Shown: positions 29,845-38,245 of the stretch, one piece after another | Position numbering within the stretch: the first letter of the stretch is position 1 | How the letters are laid out: every line of letters begins with the position of its first letter | Assembly (NCBI RefSeq): GCF_008698145.1 | Contig: NZ_RZNZ01000008.1 | Coordinates: 1 to 64,000, forward strand | Origin: Bifidobacterium vespertilionis | Lineage (GTDB): Bacteria; Actinomycetota; Actinomycetes; Actinomycetales; Bifidobacteriaceae | DNA length: 64,000 bases | Reading direction: 5' to 3' | Position numbers and translations under genes: made by a program | Notes under the pieces: generated by a model | What the model was told of the DNA's origin: nothing | Databases searched by the model: none | What the model saw: the letters and a program-made list of their open reading frames with translations, nothing else

Positions 29845-30531
29845 TCAGCCGATGTTGACGGCGAGGCCGGCTCCGGTGAAGCATGACTGGGCGGCGTCCG
29901 ACGAGGCGTCGAACGGCAGTCCCTTGGACGCTCCGTCCCCGTTCAACGCGTTTTCGAGTTTGCGTCCGGTGTAGGCGTCATCGACGAGGCTGCTTTTCTT
30001 CAGGCATTCCACGGCGGTATCGTACGGGTCGGCCAGAAGACCTGGGTTGCCCTGCTGGAGCTGGTAGAGGGATTCGATGATCTTGCTGGTGCCCTCGGAG
30101 CAGGTGTTGGATGCCTCCATGTACTTGTTCACTTCGGCGTCGGTCGATGGCACCGGCGTCACACCGGTGGTCTGGTAGAGTCCGTTGGACAGTTTGCGGG
30201 TCTGTTCCTGCCACCCGTTCTCGGCCATGCACGCGGCCTGCTTGTCGTGCGCGGTCTCGTAGTCCTCGGCGCTGATCTTGCCGGTCTTCTTGGCCCGTTG
30301 GAGCACGTCGCGCTCGAACTGGCTGAGTGTGTCTTTGGCGAGGTACTGGTCGAACAGGGCGCTCATGCTCGGCGCGATTCTGGTGCCGGATGTCTGCGCG
30401 TCGTCTGCCGTGTCCCGGCTCCAGGGCGTCGAGCATGCCGTCAGCGAGACGAGTAGTCCCATGCAGGACAGCAGCGCGGCGGCCCTGCGCAGCGTTTCTT
30501 GGCGGAGGATGGATGATGTGCTGGTGGTCAT
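29845..30531 (-). CDS. Lipoprotein of the ABC operon
   Basis: 228 residues from the ATG at 30531 (GAAGGG upstream). A lipobox is at LLVSLTACS. The mature part is helical and has spaced cysteines (QAACMAENG, NTCSEG, VECLKK, QSCFTG), which may form disulfides outside the cell. No family recognised. It is co-oriented and closely spaced with the ABC genes, so a substrate-binding or sensor role is possible. Confidence 0.65.
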   Translation of the reverse strand: MTTSTSSILRQETLRRAAALLSCMGLLVSLTACSTPWSRDTADDAQTSGTRIAPSMSALFDQYLAKDTLSQFERDVLQRAKKTGKISAEDYETAHDKQAACMAENGWQEQTRKLSNGLYQTTGVTPVPSTDAEVNKYMEASNTCSEGTSKIIESLYQLQQGNPGLLADPYDTAVECLKKSSLVDDAYTGRKLENALNGDGASKGLPFDASSDAAQSCFTGAGLAVNIG

Positions 30532-30567
30532 GGTGGTTTTCCCTTCCATCGGCTGGTGCCGGTCTGT

Positions 30568-30972
30568 CTACTTGGTGTTGAAGTCGGGATCGTGGTAGTC
30601 GGGCACCTTGGCCTGGCATTCCTTGATGGCCTTGTCCCGGTCACCGTCCGTGGACCCCGAGGACACCGAGCCGGAGCCGTCGCCGGTCCATTGGAGCACG
30701 ACCCAGTTGCCGTCCATGATCTGCGCGGGCACTCCCGCTGCCGTGAGACAGTCGCGGTATCGTTCGGCGGCCTGTTTCGAGGCCGGGTTCGATCCCTGCG
30801 GCGCGTCGCCGCCCTGGCTGTCGGTCTTCGGCGCCGCGTCCTGCGACGTCGTCGCGGAGGGCGCGTCGGATGATTGCGTCGGCTGCTGTTGGCCGCATGC
30901 CGACAATGGCGCGGCCAGCATGGCGGCCAGCGCCGCGGCCGCCGCCAGTCTGAATACGGATGTGGTTCGCAT
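30568..30972 (-). CDS. Small lipoprotein
   Basis: 134 residues after GGGAGG. Signal peptide with lipobox APLSACGQ, then a Ser/Thr/Gln-rich linker and a short domain (RYRDCLTAAGVPAQIMDGNWVVLQWTGDG...KECQAKVPDYHD) with two cysteines, similar in style to the C-terminal part of its neighbour. First gene of the minus-strand operon, divergent from the response regulator at 31171. Confidence 0.7.
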   Translation of the reverse strand: MRTTSVFRLAAAAALAAMLAAPLSACGQQQPTQSSDAPSATTSQDAAPKTDSQGGDAPQGSNPASKQAAERYRDCLTAAGVPAQIMDGNWVVLQWTGDGSGSVSSGSTDGDRDKAIKECQAKVPDYHDPDFNTK

Positions 30973-31170
30973 GTGTTCCTCCCTTGCATGGGTTCGCCGC
31001 TGCCGGGGCGATGCTTTGGCCCGGCGGCTGCCGGACGATGCCCATTACAGCCGGCTCTCCGTGTGCGATGGGTGCGTGTCGCGCTCACCTAACACACACC
31101 CACACCGGGCACAATGGAGAGCACGAAGGCAATCGCATGGAGACCATGCGAGGAATCGGAGGCAATAAGA

Positions 31171-31833
31171 ATGGCGAGGATCCTGATCGTCGAGGACGAC
31201 GCCGACCTGTCGGCAGTGCTGGACGACTGTCTCAGGCACGAGGGATACGCGACCGGACTGGCAGGCACCGGCGTCGAGGCGCTGGACCTGCTCTCACGGG
31301 GAGAATACGACGTGATGCTCCTCGACCGCGACCTGCCCGTGCTCTCCGGAGACGAGGTCATGCGCACCGTGGACAGGCTGCGCATCCCCGTGCGCACGCT
31401 CATGCTCACCGCGGCCGGCAGCATCGAGGACCGCGTGCACGGCCTCGACCTCGGGGCCGACGACTACCTGCCCAAACCGTTCGCCTACCCCGAACTCCTC
31501 GCCCGCATCCGCGCGCTCCTGCGCCGAGGCGACACGGACGACGCGCCCACCGTAATCTCACGGGGACGTCTGTCGGTGGACACCGTCAGACGGCTCGCCT
31601 ACGCGGACGGCCGGCCCCTCGACCTCGCACCCCGCGAATACTCGCTCCTGGAGGAACTGCTGCGCGCCGACGGCGGGTGGATCAACACCCGCGCCCTCCT
31701 CGAATCCCTGTGGCCGTCCGAGGCGCACGACCAGCCCGACCTCGTCAAGACCGCCGTCTACTCGCTACGGCGCAGACTGCCCGACCCCTCGCTCATCGCC
31801 TCGTCGCGCGGAGAGGGATACCGTATACCATGA
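31171..31833 (+). CDS. OmpR-family response regulator
   Basis: 220 residues. Receiver domain with phospho-acceptor Asp52 (VMLLDRDLP), acidic pair VEDD, and Lys in LPKPF; the C-terminal winged helix (RLSVDTVRRLAYADGRPLDLAPREYSLLEELLRADGGWINTRALLESLW) is of OmpR/PhoB type. Start after GGAGG. It overlaps the kinase gene by ATGA. Divergent from the ABC/lipoprotein operon, which is its likely target. Confidence 0.92.
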   Translation: MARILIVEDDADLSAVLDDCLRHEGYATGLAGTGVEALDLLSRGEYDVMLLDRDLPVLSGDEVMRTVDRLRIPVRTLMLTAAGSIEDRVHGLDLGADDYLPKPFAYPELLARIRALLRRGDTDDAPTVISRGRLSVDTVRRLAYADGRPLDLAPREYSLLEELLRADGGWINTRALLESLWPSEAHDQPDLVKTAVYSLRRRLPDPSLIASSRGEGYRIP

Positions 31834-33131
31834 CCGACACCGACACGACAAACCAGCCGGCCGGGCACGCCGCGCACCCGCGCAAACCCGCCAGCTTCCG
31901 CATCCGCCTCGCCGTCACCGTCGGACTGCTCCTGCTCGGCATGCTCCTCGCCGTGATCCTCGTGCAGAACATCTCGCTCGACTGGGCGTTCCAGCATCAG
32001 GTGGACACCATCGCCACCGGCAGCAATCAGAACACCATCACGACGGAACCGGCAACACCCCAGGACGGGGTTCCCGGCACGGCCGACTCATGCAACGCGG
32101 ACCCCTGCGACGTGACCGGCACCATTCCGACCCCGAACGCCGGACAGGGCGGCACGGAGGGCGTGGTGCTCACCGTCAGGGACGGCGTCGTGCAATGGAT
32201 GCGCTACGGATCGCTCGCCGTGTTCGCCGTATCCGCGCTCCTGGCCGTGCTCCTCGTCTGGAACCTGTCGGGCAAACTCACCGCACACCTCGACTCCATC
32301 AGCCGCCAGGCCGGCCAACTCGACCCCGACCATCCCGCCGGGCGCATCAGCCTCGATCATCCCGACGCCGAGACCGCCAGCCTCGCCGACGCGCTCAACA
32401 CGATGCTCGACCGCATCGAGCAATCCAACGAACTGCAACGATCGTTCATCCGCAACGCCAGCCACGAACTGAAAACACCGATCACGACCATCGGCACCAG
32501 CCTCGAAGCGCTCATGGCCCAGGACCGGTTCCCCGAGGACGTCAGACCAGCCATCCGCCACGCCATCGAAGCGAACCGCAAAAGCGGCGAACTCATCAAC
32601 AGCCTGCTCGAACTCTCCCGCATCCAGACCGTGCCCGACACCAGCACGGAAGCCGTGGACCCTGCCCGCATCGTACGCGACACGCTCGAAACCCACCGCG
32701 AACAGGCGCAGGCACGTCACCTGCGCATCGACGCCGACGGACTCGCCGCATACCACGGCCCCTTCATCGAGACGAACCCGCGCTACCTCTCGCTCGCCGT
32801 GGACAACCTGATACGCAACGCCATCATCCACAACACCGACCACGGCACCATCGCCTGCACCATCCACGACGACAAGCAGCACGTCACCATCAGCATCACC
32901 AACACCACAAGACAGCCGGACCACCCCGAAGCCACGGCCGACCTCATCCAACCATTCCATCGAGGAGACGCAACCCGCATGGCCAACCAACCCGGCCACG
33001 GCCTCGGACTATCCATCGCCAAAGCCTGCACAGACGCCATCGGCGCCAGCCTCAACATCAGCCGTCCCACAGCCGGTGTATTCCGCGCCGGAATCATGCT
33101 AAATCGACATATCGGCATGCCCATTAGATGA
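31830..33131 (+). CDS. Sensor histidine kinase
   Basis: 433 residues. Two membrane helices (about 30-50 and 120-145) bracket an extracellular loop of about 70 residues with two cysteines (DSCNADPCDV). A HAMP region follows, then the dimerisation box IRNASHELKTPITTIG (phosphorylated His), N box NLIRNAIIHN and G box GHGLGLSIAKA. It probably senses a cell-envelope signal and drives the regulator just upstream. Confidence 0.92.
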   Translation: MTDTDTTNQPAGHAAHPRKPASFRIRLAVTVGLLLLGMLLAVILVQNISLDWAFQHQVDTIATGSNQNTITTEPATPQDGVPGTADSCNADPCDVTGTIPTPNAGQGGTEGVVLTVRDGVVQWMRYGSLAVFAVSALLAVLLVWNLSGKLTAHLDSISRQAGQLDPDHPAGRISLDHPDAETASLADALNTMLDRIEQSNELQRSFIRNASHELKTPITTIGTSLEALMAQDRFPEDVRPAIRHAIEANRKSGELINSLLELSRIQTVPDTSTEAVDPARIVRDTLETHREQAQARHLRIDADGLAAYHGPFIETNPRYLSLAVDNLIRNAIIHNTDHGTIACTIHDDKQHVTISITNTTRQPDHPEATADLIQPFHRGDATRMANQPGHGLGLSIAKACTDAIGASLNISRPTAGVFRAGIMLNRHIGMPIR

Positions 33132-33162
33132 TTTATTCACGATAAGATATCCTTACCCATAC

Positions 33163-33176
33163 TGACTGATTAGTCA
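33163..33176. promoter_or_regulatory. Probable TetR operator (upstream of tetR)
   Basis: TGACT-GATT-AGTCA, 19 bases before the TetR start. The same TGACT-N4-AGTCA form occurs at 33789-33802. Confidence 0.75.
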
Positions 33177-33194
33177 ATGAATGCGAGGATATCG

Positions 33195-33755
33195 ATGAAT
33201 AGTGCGGAACGGAGACGTAGAACGCGCGAAGCCCTGCTCGAAGCCGCGGCTCTCGAATTTGAAACACAGGGATATGCGAAGACCACATTGCAGGGCGTCG
33301 CTGACCGACTTGGTTTGACGCGTGGCACAGTGCTGTTCCATTTTCACACGAAGGAAGCATTACGGGATACGCTTATCCAATGGTGCGATGAGCGCCTGTG
33401 CGCAAAAGTGTCCCAATGTAGCGGCAGAAGCGATTTCGCTCGGATTCTCGCCGCGATTGCTGACATGCACTATGAAGATGCGCGAATACGTTCCGGATTA
33501 CTGCTGCATGAAGAAAAAGCCCGAGCGGAGAACGCGGGGCACATGAAGTGGGAGGAAGCACTTGAACTAGTCTTGTTTGGGCAGTCCAACGACGCCCATG
33601 ACAGCATTAAGACAGGAGCCCTAATCGATATGTACATCGCCGTCATAAGGTCTGATCGATGGAAGAATAAGCAGCAGCTCCGTCAGGCCCTTGATTTCTA
33701 TCTGTCCCTAACCGGTCTGAGCAAAGCGGCTGAACCCTCTGATAACAAGCTATAA
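33195..33755 (+). CDS. TetR-family regulator
   Basis: 186 residues from the ATG at 33195 after GAGGA; the earlier ATG at 33177 overlaps the operator and lacks a site. N-terminal HTH (RTREALLEAAALEFETQGYAKTTLQGVADRLGLTRGTVLFHFHTKEALRDTL) is the TetR signature. The ligand domain is not diagnostic; a GT/RPL-type gamma-butyrolactone receptor was considered but not provable. Matching palindromes flank it on both sides, so it likely represses itself and the secreted peptide gene downstream. Confidence 0.88.
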   Translation: MNSAERRRRTREALLEAAALEFETQGYAKTTLQGVADRLGLTRGTVLFHFHTKEALRDTLIQWCDERLCAKVSQCSGRSDFARILAAIADMHYEDARIRSGLLLHEEKARAENAGHMKWEEALELVLFGQSNDAHDSIKTGALIDMYIAVIRSDRWKNKQQLRQALDFYLSLTGLSKAAEPSDNKL

Positions 33756-33787
33756 GGGAATCGTATGACAAGAATCGTTGATTCTTG

Positions 33788-33807
33788 TTGACTGACTAGT
33801 CAGTCAA
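33788..33807. promoter_or_regulatory. Probable TetR operator (upstream of peptide gene)
   Basis: TTGACTGACTAGTCAGTCAA, a perfect 20-base palindrome 59 bases before the peptide start. It contains the TGACT-N4-AGTCA of the tetR site. Confidence 0.8.
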
Positions 33808-33866
33808 TGCATATTATGGGAGCACCAACCGGAAAGGTTGGACAACCCAAGGAGGAAGGAACTCCC

Positions 33867-34166
33867 ATGAACACCACCACCAAAAGCAAAATCGGTCTGC
33901 TGGGCAAAGTCGGAGCCGTCGCCGCAGCTGCGGCAGCCGTGATGGCTTTCACCGTTCCTGCCGCTAACGCGGCCGGAACCTACGCTCTCCATGCCGGCAC
34001 GGACTATGCCTTGGCCCAGACTTGGACCAACGGAGGAACCCAAGGTCGCTCCTATGCGCAGCATGGCAGGCGCGTAGCAAGCACCGTGTGGACTCTGCAG
34101 TCCAGCCGCGCATACGCAGATGACGGGTACTCGACCAGTTACCACGCTCAGGTCTGGTTCCGCTGA
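33867..34166 (+). CDS. Secreted small protein, lactococcin 972-like
   Basis: 99 residues after GGAGGAAGG. A clear signal peptide (KVGAVAAAAAAVMAFTVPAANA) leaves a mature domain of about 64 residues that is Tyr/Trp/Ser-rich and free of cysteine. The pattern G-T-Y...GRSYAQHGRRVASTV...YHAQVWF resembles the lactococcin 972 family (secreted beta-rich bacteriocins with Y/H/S repeats and an aromatic end), but I see similarity of style and not proof. TetR control and the ABC/two-component neighbours fit a bacteriocin or envelope-stress peptide. Confidence 0.5.
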   Translation: MNTTTKSKIGLLGKVGAVAAAAAAVMAFTVPAANAAGTYALHAGTDYALAQTWTNGGTQGRSYAQHGRRVASTVWTLQSSRAYADDGYSTSYHAQVWFR

Positions 34167-34185
34167 ATTTGACTCCATGAATCGA

Positions 34186-34217
34186 GGAGGCGAGCTTTTT
34201 GCTCGCCTCCTTCTTTA
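34186..34217 (+). terminator. Strong rho-independent terminator
   Basis: GGAGGCGAGC (34186-34195) pairs with GCTCGCCTCC (34201-34210) around TTTTT and is followed by TTCTTTATT. Confidence 0.92.
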
Positions 34218-34361
34218 TTCGTCCCGATCAAAACGGTCTCGCCGCACATAAAGGACAACGAGACCATTCTTGTCCGCCGCTATCCTGCCGGTTTTCCCTG
34301 ACGATGGGTGTCAACGGAGGCCGCCTGTCGGGCTCCTTGATCGTCGTCAGAGGAGGCCGTC

Positions 34362-34568
34362 GTGGATTTGTTGAATCAGGTGCTTCAGTTGTTCGTCAGG
34401 TTCGCCACCATCGGCGGTGGCTTGTGGCTGGTGTGGGGTGCCGTCACATTCGGCGGCGGCCTGAAGGATCATAATGGACCGCAGACGCAGTCTGGACTGT
34501 GGCAGATCGTGGGTGGAGGCATGATCATCGCGGCCGCGCAGATTTTCAACGCGGTGGCTCTGGGCTGA
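34362..34568 (+). CDS. Maff2-like conjugation membrane protein
   Basis: 68 residues from GTG at 34362 after AGAGGAGG. Two membrane helices (LFVRFATIGGGLWLVWGAVTFG; LWQIVGGGMIIAAAQIF) around a short polar loop match the small VirB2/Maff2-like proteins that open Gram-positive conjugation operons. Next is a TrbL/VirB6-like gene. Confidence 0.75.
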   Translation: MDLLNQVLQLFVRFATIGGGLWLVWGAVTFGGGLKDHNGPQTQSGLWQIVGGGMIIAAAQIFNAVALG

Positions 34569-34586
34569 GCTGGTTCGGGGCCTGCC

Positions 34587-35432
34587 GTGGAGGACTTCAT
34601 CGTAGCCATGCTCAACATGATCGGCGGCGGAGGTGCCGGTTCGATCACTGCCGGGCTGTTGTCCCAGGCGCCGGAGACATGGAATCCCGCTCTTTACCAG
34701 TTGGCGGTGAACGTGCATGGAGTCGCCGTCAAGCCTCTGACGTCGGTGGTGCTCGCGGTTATGTTCACGTTGGAGCTGGCGCGCAACTCGACGCGCATCG
34801 AAGCGGATCGCGATCTGGGTGTGAAGATCGTGGCCGGCACCATGTTCAAGATCGCGCTGGTGTTCATCGCCGTGCAGAACGCCGGTTTGTTCATTCGGAT
34901 GTTCAATCAGGCCACGCAGTTCCTCATGCAGGGCGTGTCCTCGCAGATGTCGTATGAGGCGACGGGCGACGGCGGTCAGCTGGGTGATCTGATGCGCGAC
35001 CAGATTCGCGATGCCGGGGTGATGGGGCAGGCGGCGTTGTTCTTTCTGCTGGTGATTCCGTGGCTGTTGTCCCAGTTGGCGTCGGTGGTGTTCACGGTGG
35101 TGCTGTATGTGCGGTTCATCGAGTTGTATGCGTTGACGGCGTTTCAGTCGTTGCCGTTCGCGTTTCTGGTGCATGAGGACACCAAGGCGATCGGCGTGGG
35201 TTTCTTCAAGTCGTATGCGCGCACGTCGGTGAATGCGGTGTGCGTGTTCATCTGTCTGGTGTTCTATCAGCGAATCGTGGTCGATGCCGTGAAGATCCCG
35301 AATTCCGCGGACAAGGGCATGGTGGCGTGGGTGACGGGCAATTTCGGCAATCTCATGATGGCGGGCATCCTGCTGTTCTTCGTGATCGCGGTGAGTCAGC
35401 GTGTCAGCCGGGCCATAGCCGGCGGCGAGTAG
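34587..35432 (+). CDS. TrbL/VirB6-like conjugation channel protein
   Basis: 281 residues from GTG at 34587. Seven or so hydrophobic segments, beginning after a periplasmic-like N-terminus (EDFIVAMLNMIGGGGAGSITAGLL). Polytopic VirB6/TrbL proteins form the inner channel of type IV secretion systems. Position between Maff2-like and PrgI/VirB4 genes is diagnostic. Confidence 0.78.
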   Translation: MEDFIVAMLNMIGGGGAGSITAGLLSQAPETWNPALYQLAVNVHGVAVKPLTSVVLAVMFTLELARNSTRIEADRDLGVKIVAGTMFKIALVFIAVQNAGLFIRMFNQATQFLMQGVSSQMSYEATGDGGQLGDLMRDQIRDAGVMGQAALFFLLVIPWLLSQLASVVFTVVLYVRFIELYALTAFQSLPFAFLVHEDTKAIGVGFFKSYARTSVNAVCVFICLVFYQRIVVDAVKIPNSADKGMVAWVTGNFGNLMMAGILLFFVIAVSQRVSRAIAGGE

Positions 35433-35475
35433 CCGCCTATCACAAACCGGATCCAATCAGGGAAAGGATTCTTTC

Positions 35476-35856
35476 ATGTTGCAGATGCGCGTATATAAGG
35501 AGATCGCCAATGTCGAGGCGAAGGTGATGTGGGGGTTGAGCTGGCGTCAACTGGCGGCCGCCGCGTGCATGCTCGTTCTGGGCGGAGGCGAGGCTGCGTT
35601 GTTCTGGTCGTTGGGACTGTCCGATCTAGGGTCGTATCTGCTGTTTGCGGTGTGCCTGCCGTTCGCGCTGTGGGGCTGGTGGCGTCCGAAGGGACTGAAG
35701 CCTGAACGGTATCTGGGATACATGCTGCGCCAGCGTTTCGGTCCGAAGGTCTATCTGCTTGAATCCTATGTTCCCGCGAGGTTTCCCGGCAAACCGTCGT
35801 TGAAGGAGAAGACCCGTAGACGAATCAAGGGAAGGAAGGCACGTCGTCATGTCTGA
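35476..35856 (+). CDS. PrgI/VirB3-like protein
   Basis: 126 residues after GGGAAAGGA. Start (MRVYKEIANVEAKVMWGLSWRQLAA) and two adjacent membrane helices match the PrgI family, which fills the VirB3 role next to VirB4. The stop overlaps the start of virB4 by eight bases, a coupling seen in many conjugation operons. Confidence 0.82.
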   Translation: MLQMRVYKEIANVEAKVMWGLSWRQLAAAACMLVLGGGEAALFWSLGLSDLGSYLLFAVCLPFALWGWWRPKGLKPERYLGYMLRQRFGPKVYLLESYVPARFPGKPSLKEKTRRRIKGRKARRHV

Positions 35857-38245
35857 CATCAGCGGCAGCAAGGCGGTCAAAGGCAACGGCAAGCGACACG
35901 GAAAGGCCGGGAACCGGCGGTCCGGGAATCGCCGCATGCCTCGTTCATCGAAGGAGCTGCTTGGCTATGATTCGATGCTGTCCAATGGCATCGCGTTCCT
36001 TGGCGGCGATCGGTGGAGCGTGTCTCTGCGAATCAGCGACATCAATTATCAGGTCGCGACCCAGGATCAGCAGCTGGACGTCGTGGACCGGTGGGGTCGT
36101 TTCCTGAATTCGGTCGGCGAGAACATGGGTGTCCAAATCACGGTCGCCACGCGCATGCTGGATCCCGAGGAGGTGACGCGTAGCATCGCCATGCCGCTCC
36201 GAGGCGATGCGTTGGATGGATTGCGCGGGGACTTCAACCGCAATGTGCGTCGGCGTCTCGCCGGCCGTTCGCAGGGCGCGGTAACGGACAAGTATCTGAC
36301 GTTGACGCTGCGCGAGCGGGATGGGGAACGTGCGGTCACGCTGCTGAACCGTGCCGCGTTACGTGCCACGGCGCAACTGCGATCGGTGGGCGGATGCGTC
36401 GGCGTCCGTTTGAACCGTCAGTCGCGTCTGGCGGTGCTGCACGGGATGCTGCGGCACGGTGTCCGGTTCCCGTTCACCGAGGACGGCTTCCTGAAATCGC
36501 ATGGCATGTCCACGAAGGATTACGTGGCCCCGTTCGCCGTGGACGTGTCGGACCGCCGTCGGCTCCGGTTGAGCTCGGGCACCACGGAAGTATGGCATCA
36601 GTGTCTTTTGGTGCGTGATTTCCCGGATTATCTGAGCGATCAGCTGGTGTCGTCCATCACGGACATCAAGGCGGACATCACGGTCGGCATCCATCTGTCC
36701 CCGCGGGGCAAGGCCGAGGGGTTGAAGCTCGTGAACCGGACGATCGCCGAGATGGACATGCAGGCCATCGACGAGCGGCACAAGAACCGCAAACAGCATC
36801 TGCCCGAGGACATGCTGCCTCATGATCTTCAGGAATCCATGGCCCAGGCGGGCGAACTGCGCGATGATCTGGAGCATAACGGCGACCGTCTGGTGGATTC
36901 CCTCATGATCGTGGACGTGTCGGCGGACAGTCGCGAGCAACTGGACCAGACGGTCCGTGACGTGACGGCCGCGATCGATGGACAGTCATGTGTGGCCGAG
37001 ACCTTGGCCTACATGCAGGTGGAGGGACTGAACGCCGTGCTGCCATTGGGAAATCCTTTGCCGCCGATGCGTCGCACGCTGACCACGTCGAGCGCGGCGA
37101 TTTTGGTACCGTTCACGTCGCAGGAGCTGTTCGAGCCGGGCGGGGTGTTCCATGGGGCGAACGCCCGCACCGGCAATCCCGTGGTCATCGACCGTACGAA
37201 AGGCATGAACGGCAACGGATTCGTTTTGGGTACGACCGGGTCAGGCAAGAGCCAGGCGGCGAAGAACGAGATCACCCAGATCTATCTGACCCGTCCGGAC
37301 GATGATCTGATCGTCATCGACCCGGAACGTGAGTTCACGCCGTTGTGCACCGGTCTTGGCGGCGAGCGAGTCGAGATCGGGGAATCGTCGCGCGCGCATA
37401 TCAACGCTTTGGATATCGAGTATGAGGATGATTCCGAAGGCGATCCGATCCGGTCGAAATGCGCGAGCGTGCTGAACATGCTCGGCGTGCTAATCGGCGG
37501 ACAGGACGGAATCGACCGCATGCAGCGCAGTCTGATCGACCGTACGGTCATCGGCATGTATCGCGAGGTGCGGGAACATCCGGAACTGGGCATGCCCACG
37601 CTCGTCACCCTGCATAATCGTCTCGCGGCTTTGAACGAGCCGGGTGCCCGTGATGCCGCGCGAGCATTGGAAATCTACGCGACCGGCAGTCTGAACGCCT
37701 TCGCTCATGCCACCGATGTGAACACGTCCAGCCGGTTCCTGGTCTATGACGTTTCCAATCTGGGAACGGGGTTGCGCACGTTCGGCATGCTCGTCGTTCT
37801 GGATCAGATATGGAACCGGGTCGTCAGAAATCGCCGTCTCGGCCGACGCACCTGGCTGTGGGTGGACGAGTTCCATCTGCTGTTCTCGAACCGGTATGCG
37901 GCCGAATACTTCCTGCGCCTGTACAAGCGCGCCCGTAAATGGGGCTTGTGCCCCACCGGCATCACGCAGAACATCGAGGAGCTGCTGGCCAACCAGGATG
38001 CGCGTCTGATGCTCGCGAACAGCGACTTCCTGTTGCTGCTGAACCAGACCGCCACGGATGCCGATGCCTTGTGCGAACTGCTGAGGCTGTCCGATGAGCA
38101 GCGGGCGTTCTTCACCGGGGTGCAACCCGGTCAGGGCATGGCCAAGAGTGGCACCGCGTTCATACCGTTCGACGGGCGCATCGATGCCGATAGTCTGCTT
38201 TACCGGCTGTATACCACGAAATTCGAGGATCGGAAGCCCGAATGA
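35849..38245 (+). CDS. VirB4-like conjugation ATPase
   Basis: 798 residues. Walker A GTTGSGKS at about residue 460 and Walker B WLWVDEFHLLFS near 670, with the TQNIEELL motif after it, place it in the VirB4/TraE family. It powers assembly and substrate transfer through the type IV channel at the inner membrane. N-terminal half (about 40-350) is the usual VirB4 docking domain. Overlaps both neighbours. Confidence 0.93.
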   Translation: MSDISGSKAVKGNGKRHGKAGNRRSGNRRMPRSSKELLGYDSMLSNGIAFLGGDRWSVSLRISDINYQVATQDQQLDVVDRWGRFLNSVGENMGVQITVATRMLDPEEVTRSIAMPLRGDALDGLRGDFNRNVRRRLAGRSQGAVTDKYLTLTLRERDGERAVTLLNRAALRATAQLRSVGGCVGVRLNRQSRLAVLHGMLRHGVRFPFTEDGFLKSHGMSTKDYVAPFAVDVSDRRRLRLSSGTTEVWHQCLLVRDFPDYLSDQLVSSITDIKADITVGIHLSPRGKAEGLKLVNRTIAEMDMQAIDERHKNRKQHLPEDMLPHDLQESMAQAGELRDDLEHNGDRLVDSLMIVDVSADSREQLDQTVRDVTAAIDGQSCVAETLAYMQVEGLNAVLPLGNPLPPMRRTLTTSSAAILVPFTSQELFEPGGVFHGANARTGNPVVIDRTKGMNGNGFVLGTTGSGKSQAAKNEITQIYLTRPDDDLIVIDPEREFTPLCTGLGGERVEIGESSRAHINALDIEYEDDSEGDPIRSKCASVLNMLGVLIGGQDGIDRMQRSLIDRTVIGMYREVREHPELGMPTLVTLHNRLAALNEPGARDAARALEIYATGSLNAFAHATDVNTSSRFLVYDVSNLGTGLRTFGMLVVLDQIWNRVVRNRRLGRRTWLWVDEFHLLFSNRYAAEYFLRLYKRARKWGLCPTGITQNIEELLANQDARLMLANSDFLLLLNQTATDADALCELLRLSDEQRAFFTGVQPGQGMAKSGTAFIPFDGRIDADSLLYRLYTTKFEDRKPE

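Noticed and set aside
27014..29974. A 986-codon plus-strand frame opposite the ABC operon
   Set aside because: Gly/Val-rich mirror of real minus-strand genes with clear motifs; an effect of high third-position GC.
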